A stretch of 64,000 bases of DNA from Sphingobium scionense (lineage in GTDB: Bacteria; Pseudomonadota; Alphaproteobacteria; Sphingomonadales; Sphingomonadaceae): contig NZ_JACIEU010000003.1 in the NCBI RefSeq assembly GCF_014197035.1, positions 1 to 64,000 of the forward strand, read 5' to 3'. Below, one piece after another: positions 27,808-37,177 of the stretch. The notes below the pieces were generated by a model. It had not been told where the DNA came from, ran no database searches, and worked only from the letters and a program-made list of their open reading frames with translations. Position 1 is the stretch's first letter. Each line of letters opens with the position of its first letter. The position numbers and the translations under genes are program-made.

Positions 27808-29025
27808 TCAGGCGGTGACCAGGCCGTGCTTCTTGGCGCCGAAGCTGAGCTTGTCGCCGGCCTTGAGCGTGACGGCCGGGTCGGTGACGACTTCGCCATT
27901 CACCTTGATCGCGCCTTCGGCGAGCTTGCGCCGGACTTCCTTGTTGGAGGTCGCAAAACCAAGGCCGGTGGTTGCCTGGACTACGGTCAGCCCCTCGGCA
28001 CCCAGCGCAACGGTCGGCAGGTTGGCGTCCGACGCGCCTTCCTCGAAGGTCTTGCGCGCCGTTTCGGCGGCCAGAGCGGCGGCTTCGACGCCACGGCAAA
28101 GCGCCGTCGCCTCGTTCGCCAGGATCTTCTTGGCTTCGTTGATCTCCGCGCCCTGCAGCGCGGCGAGGCGGTTGACCTCGTCCATCGGCAGGTCGGTGAA
28201 CAGGCGCAGCCGGTTGAAGACGTCGGCGTCGGCGGTGTTGCGCCAGAACTGCCAATAATCATAGTCGGACAGCTGATCCTGGTTCAGCCAGACGGCGCCG
28301 CCCACGGTCTTGCCCATCTTGGTGCCGTCGGCATTGGTCAGCAGCGGCGTGGTGAGGCCGAACACCTGCGTGCCATCGACGCGGCGGGCCAGTTCGACGC
28401 CGTTGACGATATTGCCCCACTGGTCCGATCCGCCCATCTGCAGGCGGCAGTCGCTGCGGCGCGACAGTTCCAGGAAGTCATAGGCCTGGAGGATCATGTA
28501 GTTGAATTCGAGGAAGCTCAGCGACTGTTCCCGGTCGAGGCGCAGCTTCACGCTGTCGAAGCTCAGCATCCGGTTGACCGAGAAATGCTGGCCGATGTCG
28601 CGCAGGAAGGGGATATATTCGAGCTTGTCGAGCCAGTCGGCATTGTCGACCATGATCGCGTCGGTCGGGCCATCGCCGAAGGTCAGGAAGCGTTCGAACA
28701 CGCGCTTGATGCTGGCGACATTTTCCTGGATCAGGTCGACGGTCAGCAGCTTGCGCGCCTCGTCCTTGAAGCTGGGATCGCCGATCTTGCCGGTGCCGCC
28801 GCCCATCAGGACGATCGGCTTGTGACCCGCCTTCTGCAACTGGCGCAGCATCATGATCGACACGAGATGGCCGACATGGAGCGACGGCGCGGTCGGGTCG
28901 AAGCCGATATAGCCCGGCACCACCTGTTTGGCGGCCATGGCATCAAGCCCTTCCGCGTCGGTCAGTTGGTGGATGTAGCCGCGTGCTTCCAGCAGGCGGA
29001 GGAGATCGGACTGATAGTTGCTCAT
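27808..29025 (-). CDS. tyrS: Tyrosyl-tRNA synthetase
   Basis: The class I synthetase has 405 aa. HVGHL in [16 protein letters not shown] is the HIGH motif and [14 protein letters not shown] the KMSKS-type loop. The tyrosine-binding segment [20 protein letters not shown] is present, and an S4 RNA-binding domain closes the protein (about 340-405). I set the start at 29025 (MSNYQSDLL); a longer in-frame extension of 28 codons would run into the anmK promoter. It diverges from anmK across 55 bp. Confidence 0.96.
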   Translation of the reverse strand: MSNYQSDLLRLLEARGYIHQLTDAEGLDAMAAKQVVPGYIGFDPTAPSLHVGHLVSIMMLRQLQKAGHKPIVLMGGGTGKIGDPSFKDEARKLLTVDLIQENVASIKRVFERFLTFGDGPTDAIMVDNADWLDKLEYIPFLRDIGQHFSVNRMLSFDSVKLRLDREQSLSFLEFNYMILQAYDFLELSRRSDCRLQMGGSDQWGNIVNGVELARRVDGTQVFGLTTPLLTNADGTKMGKTVGGAVWLNQDQLSDYDYWQFWRNTADADVFNRLRLFTDLPMDEVNRLAALQGAEINEAKKILANEATALCRGVEAAALAAETARKTFEEGASDANLPTVALGAEGLTVVQATTGLGFATSNKEVRRKLAEGAIKVNGEVVTDPAVTLKAGDKLSFGAKKHGLVTA

Positions 29026-29080
29026 GACGCGCGCCTGTAGCATTGGGGCAGCGAGTGGAAAAGAGGCGGAGTATTCGATC

Positions 29081-30166
29081 ATGTTGGCAATCGGTCTGAT
29101 GTCCGGCACCTCGCGCGACGGGATCGACGCCGCGCTGATCGAGACGGACGGCGAAGGGCAGGCCGAAGCGGTCGCCTTCCACGCCCAGCCCTATAGCGAT
29201 GATTTTCGCGAGCGGCTGGCCGCCGCCTGCGCGCGGGCAATGGCGATGGACGCGCCGGGTGACGACCCGCTGATCCGCGCGGTGGAGATGGACCTCACCA
29301 ATTTTCATATCGACGCGATCGCCGACATGCTGGGCCGCAGCGGCCATGTTGTGGAGGATATCGGCGTGATCGGCTTTCATGGCCATACTATCGCCCACCG
29401 GCCCGAGCGGGGCTGGACCTGGCAGATCGGGGCCGGCGCGGTGCTGGCCGGCGCGTTCGGCATTCCGGTGGTCGCCGACCTGCGCAGCGCCGATGTGCGC
29501 GCCGGCGGGCAGGGGGCGCCGCTGATGCCGGTCTATCACCGGGCACTGTCCGACGGGCTGGCAAAGCCGGTCGGCATCCTGAACCTGGGCGGGGTGGCGA
29601 ATATCACCGCGATCGGATCGGACGGCGGTCTGGTCGCCTTCGATACCGGCATGGCAAGCGGCCTGATCGACAACTGGATGCAGGCGCATGGGGATGCGGC
29701 CTATGACGCGGGCGGCGCGACCGCCGCGCGGGGCCAGGTGGACGAGGCGCGGCTGGCGGCGATGATGGCCGATCCCTGGTTCGCGGCGCCCCCGCCCAAG
29801 AGCATCGACCGCGAAGCCTTCACCCTCGCGCCGGTCGAAGGGCTGTCGCTGGCGGACGGAGCGGCGACGCTGACCGCCTTCTCCGCGCAGGCGGTGGCGC
29901 GGGGCGTCGATCATCTGCCCGAGCGGCCGACGCGCATCTATGTGGCGGGTGGCGGGCGTCATAATGCGACGCTGATGGCGATGCTGGCGGCGCGGACCGG
30001 CGCCGATGTCCGATCGGTCGACGAACTGGGCTGGGATGGCGACGCGCTGGAGGCGCAGGGCTTTGCCTATATGGCGGTGCGTCACCTCAAAGGGCTGCCG
30101 ATCAGCTTTCCCGGCACTACCGGCGCGCCCGAGCCGATGACCGGCGGCGTGTTGTTCCAGCCTTGA
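29081..30166 (+). CDS. anmK: Anhydro-N-acetylmuramic acid kinase
   Basis: It phosphorylates and opens 1,6-anhydro-MurNAc in cell-wall recycling to give MurNAc-6-phosphate. The 361-aa protein begins [20 protein letters not shown], the family hallmark with the catalytic-site loop. [20 protein letters not shown] and [15 protein letters not shown], with the conserved Asp region, follow. I use the ATG at 29081, which has AGAGGCGGAG upstream, rather than an earlier in-frame ATG overlapping tyrS. Confidence 0.95.
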   Translation: MLAIGLMSGTSRDGIDAALIETDGEGQAEAVAFHAQPYSDDFRERLAAACARAMAMDAPGDDPLIRAVEMDLTNFHIDAIADMLGRSGHVVEDIGVIGFHGHTIAHRPERGWTWQIGAGAVLAGAFGIPVVADLRSADVRAGGQGAPLMPVYHRALSDGLAKPVGILNLGGVANITAIGSDGGLVAFDTGMASGLIDNWMQAHGDAAYDAGGATAARGQVDEARLAAMMADPWFAAPPPKSIDREAFTLAPVEGLSLADGAATLTAFSAQAVARGVDHLPERPTRIYVAGGGRHNATLMAMLAARTGADVRSVDELGWDGDALEAQGFAYMAVRHLKGLPISFPGTTGAPEPMTGGVLFQP

Positions 30167-30177
30167 GAAAGGGGGAT

Positions 30178-30198
30178 GGGGCGGCTGGACGCCGCCCC
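30178..30198. other. Hairpin between convergent anmK and the coiled-coil gene
   Basis: GGGGCGG and CCGCCCC arms with a 7-nt loop sit in the 38-bp gap between the two stop codons. Only a weak T-containing tail follows, so termination is possible but unproven. Confidence 0.5.
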
Positions 30199-30204
30199 TG
30201 ATCC

Positions 30205-32880
30205 TTATTGGCGCAGGCGCTCGATCGCCTGGGCGAGGGCGACATAGAGCTTGCCCATGTCGGATGAAAGGATGGCGACGCCCAGGGCATTGCCGTCACG
30301 CGCCGACAGGATGATCCGCAGCATCGCCTCGAAATCGTGGATGTAGCGGTTCACATGCTCTCGGAAATCGGCGTCATTGTCATAATGCAGCGCGATTTCG
30401 CGGGATTCGCCGGCGTCGAGCAGCTTGACCGCACGGCGGGTGAAGACGCCGCGATCGCCCTTGAGATAGGCCGACCAGTTGGTGTCGGTCACATCGTTGG
30501 ACAGGATCTTGGCGACGTCGATCGCGGTGCTGTTGAGCGATTCGATCAGCAGGGCGGAGCGGCGCGAGAAATGGTCGCGATCGCGGTCCTCGGCGGCACG
30601 GCCGGCTTCCTCGATCCGCTGTTCCAGCCCGGCGCTGGTGTCCGCGATCGTCATCAACTGGCGGGTCAGCCGGTCCGAGGCATTGTGCGCGGCGCGCACG
30701 GCTTCTTCCGCGACATCGGCCAGTTTCTCGATCTGGGCCGAAACCTGATCGCCGACCGCCTGCTGCATCGCCTGTTCGCTGGCTTCGGCCAGGTTCTGCA
30801 CCGCGTCGGGAATGGCGCGGCCGAGCGCCTGACGGGCGCGCTCGGCGGCCTGTTCGGCGGTGTCCTTGACGCGGAGCAGCGCGGTGATGAGTAGCGGACC
30901 GGCCCCTTCGGTGATGCGGGTCGTATCCTCATGCGCGGCGTCGAGCGCGGTGCGCAGCTTTTCCACCAGTTCGCGGTTGGATTCGATGCCGCTCTGGGTG
31001 CTTTCCAGCCACTCGGAGAGGCGGCGACCCTGGCCACGCAGCATCTCTTCGGCTTCCTGGGTGCGGCCGACCAGCGCCTCCGAAATGGCTTCCAGCCGTT
31101 CCAGTTCGGGCGTCGCGGCGCCCAGCATGGCGCGGCTGGTTTCCAGCCGGGCGTCGAAGCGGGCGAGCGCGCCGGGATAGGTTTCGTCCAGTTCGCGCAC
31201 GCTCGAGTCGAGCGCGACCATCAGCGTTTCGGCATTGCCGATCAGCTTTTCAGCGGTGGTGCCGCCATCATGTAGCGCGGTGTCGATCCGGCGCGTTTCC
31301 TCGGTCAGGCGGGTCAGTGCCTCGGTCAGTTTCTGGCTGCGGGCGAGGGCATTATCCTCCAGCGCGACAAAACGTGCCTCGGCCTGGTCGATCGTCTGGT
31401 TGAGCGTGCCGTGCAGCCCGGCCATCAGGCTGCGCTGTCCTTCGACCATGTCGTTGATCTGGTGCAGGCGGCTTTCGACTTCGCCAATATCGTCGGCCAG
31501 ACCGGCGACGGTGTCGGTGCCGATCGCGGCGATGCTGTCGCGCGAGCGGGTGATGAGGCTGTCGAGCGCGCCGGCCTGATCGCGCAGCCCGGCATCGGTC
31601 AGGGCCAGCGTCTCACGGGCCTGAAGCAGGGTGGCGTCGAGCCGCTGGCGCAGATCATCCTCGATCGAGCCGAGATCCTGGCCGAGCGCGGCGAGCGCAT
31701 TCTGGCTGGTGGCGGCGATGCTGGCCTGGGCACGGGCGACCAGCGCCTCCAGCGTGGCGCGCTGGGTCGAAAGCCCTTCCTGCGCGCGCTCCATCGTGTC
31801 GCGCACCTGATCCATCGAGGTTTCGAGGCGACCGCGCAGCGATGCCTCTACCAGGTCGAGATCCTGGGTGAGGGCGCGCACCGCGCCATCGCTGGTTTCG
31901 CCCAGCGACACAGCGACGCGATGGACCAGTGCTTCCAGCGCGGCGGATTGCGCATCGATATCCCGTTGGGTCAGGACCATCGCGGCTCGCGCGCTCTGTG
32001 CCGATGTCTCGATCCGGCCGGCGGCGATGTCGGCAAGGCCGTTCACCTCGTCGGTGGCGCTGCGCGTCGTTTCCTGCAACTGGCCAAGCTGGCTGGACAG
32101 GCTCTTGGTCGCCGACAGGGTGCGGGTGCGGGTCTCGTCGGACAGTTCGCCCAACGCATGGAGGCGCGCTTCGAGCGTGTCGATCCGTTCGGCCAGCGCA
32201 TGGCCATTGTCCATGATTTGCGCGGCCATGCGGACGGCGCGTTCCTCGAGCTGCGGCATGGCGGCGATCAGCGCGTCCATCCGCGTGACCAGCGCCGTGC
32301 CGGCGCGCTCGGCGCTTTCGGCGCGATCGGCGGTGGTCTGGGCGCGGCCGGCGATCAGTTCGGCCGATGCCTCCATATTGCTGCTGGCGGCGGCGCCATA
32401 GCTGTCGAGCAGTTCGGCCTGGTCCTGCATCGTCTGGCGCGCGGATTCGAGCCGGTCGGCGATCCGGCCGAGGCGCAGTTCGAGCAATTCGGCCTCGGTC
32501 CGCAGGGCATGGGCGGTGTCGAGATAGCGGCGGGATTCGGCGCGGCTGTTGCGCACGATCAGCAGATAGGCGATGGCAAGCAGGCTGATCGGGACCAGCA
32601 GGGTCGCGACCAGGCCGGGCCAGGCGGCCGGGCCGGCGCGCCACTGATCCGACACGATCGTCGCCCAGAGCGCGAAGCCGAGCCAGAGCGCCGCCAGCAG
32701 GCCGAGGCCGATCCGGGCGTTGCGCACGAGCTTTTCGCCCTTGCCCTGCGCGTCGCCAGGGGCGTCGTCAATGTCCAGGACGGCCTGCTTCAGCAGCAGG
32801 ACATCGTCCGTTCGCGACTCGCTTGCGGTCGCGTTTGCTTCGTCTCGCCAGAATTCGACGATTGTGCTGCCCCCATTCAT
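30205..32880 (-). CDS. Large membrane-anchored coiled-coil protein of unknown function
   Basis: The 891-aa protein starts with a cytosolic segment (about 1-55), two membrane helices (about 57-75 and 88-109), and then roughly 650 residues of Ala/Glu/Arg/Gln-rich heptad helix resembling apolipoprotein or chemoreceptor signalling coils, with repeated ALEALVxRA and DDLRQRL-type units. The last about 140 residues form a distinct, less repetitive domain (HFSRRSALLIESLNS; VFTRRAVKLLDAGESREI; FEAMLRIILSARDGNALGVA). No methylation-helix signature or receptor hairpin is evident. It diverges across 81 bp from the four-gene signalling-like cluster. Function unknown. Confidence 0.8.
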   Translation of the reverse strand: MNGGSTIVEFWRDEANATASESRTDDVLLLKQAVLDIDDAPGDAQGKGEKLVRNARIGLGLLAALWLGFALWATIVSDQWRAGPAAWPGLVATLLVPISLLAIAYLLIVRNSRAESRRYLDTAHALRTEAELLELRLGRIADRLESARQTMQDQAELLDSYGAAASSNMEASAELIAGRAQTTADRAESAERAGTALVTRMDALIAAMPQLEERAVRMAAQIMDNGHALAERIDTLEARLHALGELSDETRTRTLSATKSLSSQLGQLQETTRSATDEVNGLADIAAGRIETSAQSARAAMVLTQRDIDAQSAALEALVHRVAVSLGETSDGAVRALTQDLDLVEASLRGRLETSMDQVRDTMERAQEGLSTQRATLEALVARAQASIAATSQNALAALGQDLGSIEDDLRQRLDATLLQARETLALTDAGLRDQAGALDSLITRSRDSIAAIGTDTVAGLADDIGEVESRLHQINDMVEGQRSLMAGLHGTLNQTIDQAEARFVALEDNALARSQKLTEALTRLTEETRRIDTALHDGGTTAEKLIGNAETLMVALDSSVRELDETYPGALARFDARLETSRAMLGAATPELERLEAISEALVGRTQEAEEMLRGQGRRLSEWLESTQSGIESNRELVEKLRTALDAAHEDTTRITEGAGPLLITALLRVKDTAEQAAERARQALGRAIPDAVQNLAEASEQAMQQAVGDQVSAQIEKLADVAEEAVRAAHNASDRLTRQLMTIADTSAGLEQRIEEAGRAAEDRDRDHFSRRSALLIESLNSTAIDVAKILSNDVTDTNWSAYLKGDRGVFTRRAVKLLDAGESREIALHYDNDADFREHVNRYIHDFEAMLRIILSARDGNALGVAILSSDMGKLYVALAQAIERLRQ

Positions 32881-32961
32881 GGGTGTGATCCTATCATCTT
32901 TTCCACGCGCTGGAATGCCTTGTTACCAAAACTTAACGCAATTTCGATAGCATCCATCCTC

Positions 32962-33264
32962 ATGTCCTATGATCCTGGCGCTCTTAATGCGGCATTGGCC
33001 GCAGCCGTTGGTGAAGACGCGGTGCTGATCGCCGATCTGCGCGTGGCTTTCCTGGAAAGCGCGGAGCGCCATCTCGACCTCATGAGCCGGGCGCGCTCCG
33101 ATGCCAATTGGGAATTGGCGGCGTGGCGGCTCAAGGGGCTGGCGGCGAGTTTCGGCCTGACCAGCCTGATGCTGCTGGCGGACGAGGCGGTCGAGGCGGT
33201 GCCGGGCGATCCGCGGGTCTTGCAGCGCCTGCACGGTGCGCTGGCGACCCTGCAACAGGGCTGA
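32962..33264 (+). CDS. HPt-like protein lacking the phospho-accepting histidine
   Basis: The 100-aa all-helical protein follows the HPt pattern: ADLRVAFLESAERHLDLM (helix B), WELAAWRLKGLAASFGLTSL (helix C) and LLADEAVEAV (helix D). In active HPt domains the core is (A)HxLKG; here the residue two before Leu is Trp55. There is no His at the usual site, so phosphotransfer by the normal route should be impossible. It may serve as a non-enzymatic adaptor or inhibitor, as known for some pseudo-HPt proteins. The start at 32962 is the first ATG after the divergent promoter region. Confidence 0.75.
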   Translation: MSYDPGALNAALAAAVGEDAVLIADLRVAFLESAERHLDLMSRARSDANWELAAWRLKGLAASFGLTSLMLLADEAVEAVPGDPRVLQRLHGALATLQQG

Positions 33265-33355
33265 CGCAACCGGCATTTGAAAGCGTTCGCTTGCGCTGCG
33301 TCGTTCGGCTTGCAAGAAGATCGTTGCAATCAAAACGGGTCGGTTTCCAGACAAT

Positions 33356-34528
33356 ATGACATTCGCGGCCATTCTCAGTGCCAGCCGGGCTTCGGGTGAT
33401 TCGCCCGCAGCGCTTCGCGCCACCCTGCATTTCGCCGGCCAGACGCTGGTCGAATATCAGGCGCGACAGGCGGTTCGGGCCGGTGCGGACCGGATCATGA
33501 TCCTGGTCAGCATCATCACGCCGGCCATTTCCCAGGCCGTCGACCGGCTGAGCGCGGATGGCATTGCCGTCGCCCTGGTCCGCGACATGGTGTCGATGGT
33601 GCGCGATGCGCCGCGCGACGCCGATGTGCTGCTGGTGGCCGACGGCGCCGTGGTGGCGCAGGGCCATTATGATGCGCTGGCGGGACAGCCGGGCAATGCG
33701 CTGCTGGTCACCGACGACAGCCGTGCCAGTGCGCCGTTCGAGCGGATCGATGCGGGGCAGCGCTGGGCCGGGCTGGCGCGGATCAATCCGGCGCTGCTGT
33801 TCGGCACGCTGGACATGATCGGCGACTGGGATCTGGCGCTGACCCTGGTGCGATCGGCGGTGCAGGGCGGGGCGGTGCGAATCACCGTGCCGCAGGATGA
33901 CCTGCTGGAGGGGCGGGTCGCGCTGGTCGACGGACAGGAACAGGCGGACCTCGCCGCACAGGCGGTGATGTCGACCGGCGCGCGGTCGGGTTCGGCCAGT
34001 CGGGGCGGGATCGAACATTATCTGTTCGGGCCGCTGGCCCGCCTGCTGGGGCCGGCGCTGATGCGCAGCCAGGTGCCCGCGACGCAGGTACGGATCGGTT
34101 CCATCGCACTCGCCGCAATCGCGCTGATGCCGCTGGAACTGGGCTGGCCGGGCACGGGGCTCTGCCTGCTGCTGTTCGCCCTTTTGCTGGCGGAGCTGGC
34201 CGACCGGCTGGATGAAATGGCGCTGCGCCGGCCGCCCGGCGGCTGGATCGCCTTTCTGGCGCCGGGGCTGGCGCTGATCGGCGTGATGCTGTCGGGCAGC
34301 GGCATGGTGCCAAACTATCTGGCGGCGCTGCTGGGCATCATCACGGTTGCCGATCGCTGGCGCCGGACCGGAGCGGCGCGCCCCTGGATGATCTTCACGC
34401 CCGGCACCGCCTTGTTGGTGCTGCTGGCGACCCTGCTGGCGGGCGCGGAGGCGCTTGGTTTCGACGTCGCCATGCTGGCGGCGATCGGATCGATCGGGGC
34501 GATCATATTGTCGCGCCGCGACGCGTGA
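33356..34528 (+). CDS. Unknown protein: nucleotidyltransferase-like N-domain plus membrane C-domain
   Basis: The 390-aa protein is not recognised with confidence. Residues 1-220 look like an alpha/beta Rossmann-type domain (TLVEYQARQAVRAGADRIMI; ADVLLVADGAVVAQGHY; LEGRVALVDGQEQADLAAQ), similar in outline to sugar/inositol nucleotidyltransferases. Residues about 223-390 hold four to six membrane helices introduced by HYLFGPLARLLGPALMRSQV. This layout recalls bifunctional IPCT-DIPPS enzymes, but the CDP-alcohol phosphotransferase motif DGxxARxxxxxSxxGxxxD is absent. A degenerate or renamed function is possible. Its 3' end carries the first of three 24-bp tandem repeats. Confidence 0.65.
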   Translation: MTFAAILSASRASGDSPAALRATLHFAGQTLVEYQARQAVRAGADRIMILVSIITPAISQAVDRLSADGIAVALVRDMVSMVRDAPRDADVLLVADGAVVAQGHYDALAGQPGNALLVTDDSRASAPFERIDAGQRWAGLARINPALLFGTLDMIGDWDLALTLVRSAVQGGAVRITVPQDDLLEGRVALVDGQEQADLAAQAVMSTGARSGSASRGGIEHYLFGPLARLLGPALMRSQVPATQVRIGSIALAAIALMPLELGWPGTGLCLLLFALLLAELADRLDEMALRRPPGGWIAFLAPGLALIGVMLSGSGMVPNYLAALLGIITVADRWRRTGAARPWMIFTPGTALLVLLATLLAGAEALGFDVAMLAAIGSIGAIILSRRDA

Positions 34529-34579
34529 TTTTTGTCGCTCCGCGACGCGGGAATTTTGTCGCTCCGCGACGGGTGATTT
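34508..34579 (+). repeat. Three tandem 24-bp hairpin repeats
   Basis: Units at 34508, 34532 and 34556 each start TTGTCGC(G/T)CCGCGACG and end in an AT-rich ATTT. Each can fold GTCGC-NCC-GCGAC and is followed by T residues. The first unit encodes the last codons of the preceding gene (ILSRRDA). Confidence 0.85.
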
Positions 34580-34629
34580 TGCTTTCAGGGTTTAGTGCAT
34601 TTTAACGACGTGGGGTTATGCTGCCTTGC

Positions 34630-35715
34630 ATGAGCGCCCACACGTCCCTTGCCGGATCGATCATGGCGGACAGCTGGCCCATGGCACATGTCATGGCCGG
34701 CATGTCGGCCGTGCCCGTCGGCCATGCGATTGATCTCGCCTTTTTCTTCCCGGTCGAGGACCGGGCGCGCCATGATGCGCTGATCGCGGAGACGCGCCGT
34801 CATCTGGGCGGATGCCTGACCGCGATTGAGACCGCGTTGCGGATGAGCCTGGCAGGCGACCCTGCGATTGCGGCGGCCCTGGCCCGCTGGCCCGACGGGC
34901 TGTGTTGGCCGACCATCTGTGCGCAGCCGACCTTGCTGGGGCCGGCCCTGCTGGCGCATATGCAGATGCGGGCGGGGGTCAGCCTGTTGTTGCGGCAGGT
35001 CGGACGGCCCGACGGCGAACCACCGGAAAATCCAGAGGCCGAATCGATCCTGTCGTCGGACGATCCGGAGATTGGCGACGCGATCGTCGCGCTGGCGCTG
35101 GCCGAGGGGCAGTGGCAGGCGATGGGCGGCGAGGATCAGCCGATGCGCCCCGATCTGCCGGCCGAACATTTTGCCGAACTGGTCTGGACAGCGGCAGCCT
35201 GCCTGGCGGCCGTGGTGCAGCGCACCGCGCTGGAACCCGACAACCAACTGCTCGGCGCGTTCGAACGGGCGGGCTGGGCGCTGCTCGCCAGCCATGACGA
35301 AAGCAATGGCCCGATCGCGGCGGCCGACCAGCTGGTGCGCCGGCTGGGGCCGCAGGCCGATGCGCCGGACCTTTTGGGCGCGGCGCTGGGGCAGCGGCGC
35401 TTTCTGCTGTTCGCCGCGCTGGCCGGGCGGCGACTGCGCCTTGGCACGGCGCAGGTTACCGACATTCTGGTCATGGGACCGGTCATGCAGGTGGCGACCC
35501 TATGCCGTGCGCTGGGCGGAACGGGCGCGGATTATCGCCATCTGCTGCTGGCGCTGCGGCCGGTGCGACCCGGCCTGTCCGACGCGGTGATCGTGGCCGA
35601 GGCCGATCAATATCAATTGCTGAGCGACGTGAAGGCGGAAGCGGTGGTGGGCGCCTTGCGCGCGCCGGCCGCCTTCCGCGCGAAGCTCGACCATCTGCGG
35701 CGTGTTACGGGATGA
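34630..35715 (+). CDS. Unknown helical protein cotranscribed with a kinase-like gene
   Basis: The 361-aa soluble, mostly helical protein is not recognised with confidence; the pattern of N-terminal helices (DSWPMAHVMAGMSAVPVGHAI) and LALRPVRPGLSDAVIVAEAD at the end loosely recalls alphaproteobacterial DUF2336-type proteins. No catalytic motif is visible and there are no membrane segments. The start could be 34618 or 34630; I take 34630 (MSAHTSL). Its stop overlaps the start of the kinase-like gene (ATGA at 35712-35715), implying that the two act together. Confidence 0.7.
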   Translation: MSAHTSLAGSIMADSWPMAHVMAGMSAVPVGHAIDLAFFFPVEDRARHDALIAETRRHLGGCLTAIETALRMSLAGDPAIAAALARWPDGLCWPTICAQPTLLGPALLAHMQMRAGVSLLLRQVGRPDGEPPENPEAESILSSDDPEIGDAIVALALAEGQWQAMGGEDQPMRPDLPAEHFAELVWTAAACLAAVVQRTALEPDNQLLGAFERAGWALLASHDESNGPIAAADQLVRRLGPQADAPDLLGAALGQRRFLLFAALAGRRLRLGTAQVTDILVMGPVMQVATLCRALGGTGADYRHLLLALRPVRPGLSDAVIVAEADQYQLLSDVKAEAVVGALRAPAAFRAKLDHLRRVTG

Positions 35716-37103
35716 ACATGACGCTCCACCCCTCCATTGTCCGGGCAACGGCATCGGCGGACGGCACGCTATTGAGTGCCGATGCGCCGCTGCTTGCCCT
35801 GCAACGGGAGGCGGGGAGCGATCTGCTGGGGCCGCTCGCCATCCCGCAACTGGCCGCCGTGGTGCGTCTGGCGGCGCGGCTGGGTGTCACCGTATCGCGG
35901 CCGGTGGTCGCGGCGGCGGAGCGGGGCGACATCGACATGTGGGTGCGGGCGCGTAGCGACGAGGGGCCGGACGGGCGCATCGTGTCGCTGGCGGTGGTCG
36001 ACTGGAGCGAGCGGCCACCGCTCGCCAATACCGGCGACCATAGTCGGCGCGAGGCCGACCTGGCGGCGCTGGCCGATGGCTGGACCTGGCAGATCGACAC
36101 CCAGTTGCAGTTCCAGATGGCGATTGCCGGGACCGACCGACAGGGCGCGCTGCCGACGCAGCCGCCATCGCCGGGCAGCCGTTTCTCCAGCTATTTCGAG
36201 CTGCAGAGCGATGGCGAGGGCGACATGGCGATCCTGCGTGGCTTCACCCAGCGCCGCGCCTTCCGCGATCAGATCGCGACATTGGTGCATGATCCCGATC
36301 AGCATGTGCGGCTGGCGGGCTTTCCGTTGTTCGACCTGGCCGGCCATCTGGTCGGCTATCGCGGCAAGGCCTGTCCGATCGAACGGCCGCCGGCACTGGC
36401 GCGGGCGGATACGACGCAATTGTCGCTTTATCCCGGCGAGTTCGGCAAGCGGCTTGACCGCTCGCTGCGCCAGCCGCTGGGGCGGATCATCGCCAATGCG
36501 GACACGATCGGGGCGCAGCTGGAAGGGCCGTTGCGGCCCGATTATGCCGATTATGCCAATGATATCGCGACGGCCGGCCGTCATCTGATGGCGCTGGTCG
36601 ACGACCTGGCGGATTTGCAGGCGATCGACCGGCCCGATTTCGGCGTGATCATCGAGGATGTCGACCTGGCGGACCTGGGCCGGCGGGCCGGCGGCCTGCT
36701 GACGGTCAAGGCGCTTGATCGCCACATCAAGATCCACTGCCCCGATGCCGACCAGGTGCTGGTGGCGCGGGGTGAGTTCCGTCGGGTACTGCAGATTCTG
36801 GTCAATCTGGTCGGCAATGCCGTGCGCTATTCGCCCGAGGGATCGCAGGTCCGCGTCGTCGTGGAGCGTGAACATGGGCAGGCGCGGGTGTTGGTGATCG
36901 ACCAGGGTGCGGGCGTGGCGCTGGAGGATCGCGAGAAGATTTTCGACAAGTTCGAGCGGCTGGGGCGCGACGATCCGGGCGGCAGCGGCCTTGGCCTCTA
37001 CATCTCGCGCAAGCTGGCGCGGGCGATGGGCGGCGACATCAGTATCGGCGGCACGCCGGGTGAGGGCGCGCGCTTCATCCTGACCTTGCCCGCGCTCGAC
37101 TGA
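35712..37103 (+). CDS. Sensor histidine kinase-like protein lacking the phospho-accepting histidine
   Basis: The 463-aa protein has no membrane segments. A PAS-like region spans about 110-225, a HisKA-like helical pair about 240-305, and a HATPase_c domain about 345-460. The ATP-binding boxes look intact: N box NLVGNA (Asn365, Asn369), G1 DQGAG (397-401), F box FDKF (411-414) and G2 GGSGLGLY (423-430). The H box, normally SHELRTPL, reads DRSLRQPL, with Arg250 at the histidine position. It may bind ATP but cannot autophosphorylate in the usual way; an ATP-dependent switch or scaffold role is possible. Translationally coupled to the preceding gene. Confidence 0.82.
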   Translation: MNMTLHPSIVRATASADGTLLSADAPLLALQREAGSDLLGPLAIPQLAAVVRLAARLGVTVSRPVVAAAERGDIDMWVRARSDEGPDGRIVSLAVVDWSERPPLANTGDHSRREADLAALADGWTWQIDTQLQFQMAIAGTDRQGALPTQPPSPGSRFSSYFELQSDGEGDMAILRGFTQRRAFRDQIATLVHDPDQHVRLAGFPLFDLAGHLVGYRGKACPIERPPALARADTTQLSLYPGEFGKRLDRSLRQPLGRIIANADTIGAQLEGPLRPDYADYANDIATAGRHLMALVDDLADLQAIDRPDFGVIIEDVDLADLGRRAGGLLTVKALDRHIKIHCPDADQVLVARGEFRRVLQILVNLVGNAVRYSPEGSQVRVVVEREHGQARVLVIDQGAGVALEDREKIFDKFERLGRDDPGGSGLGLYISRKLARAMGGDISIGGTPGEGARFILTLPALD

Positions 37104-37177
37104 CGGACGCGACCGCGCTTATATGAGATAAAGAGCGCTTGTTTGTTCGGCGGGTGCCGCACCGATAGAGTGGTGAC

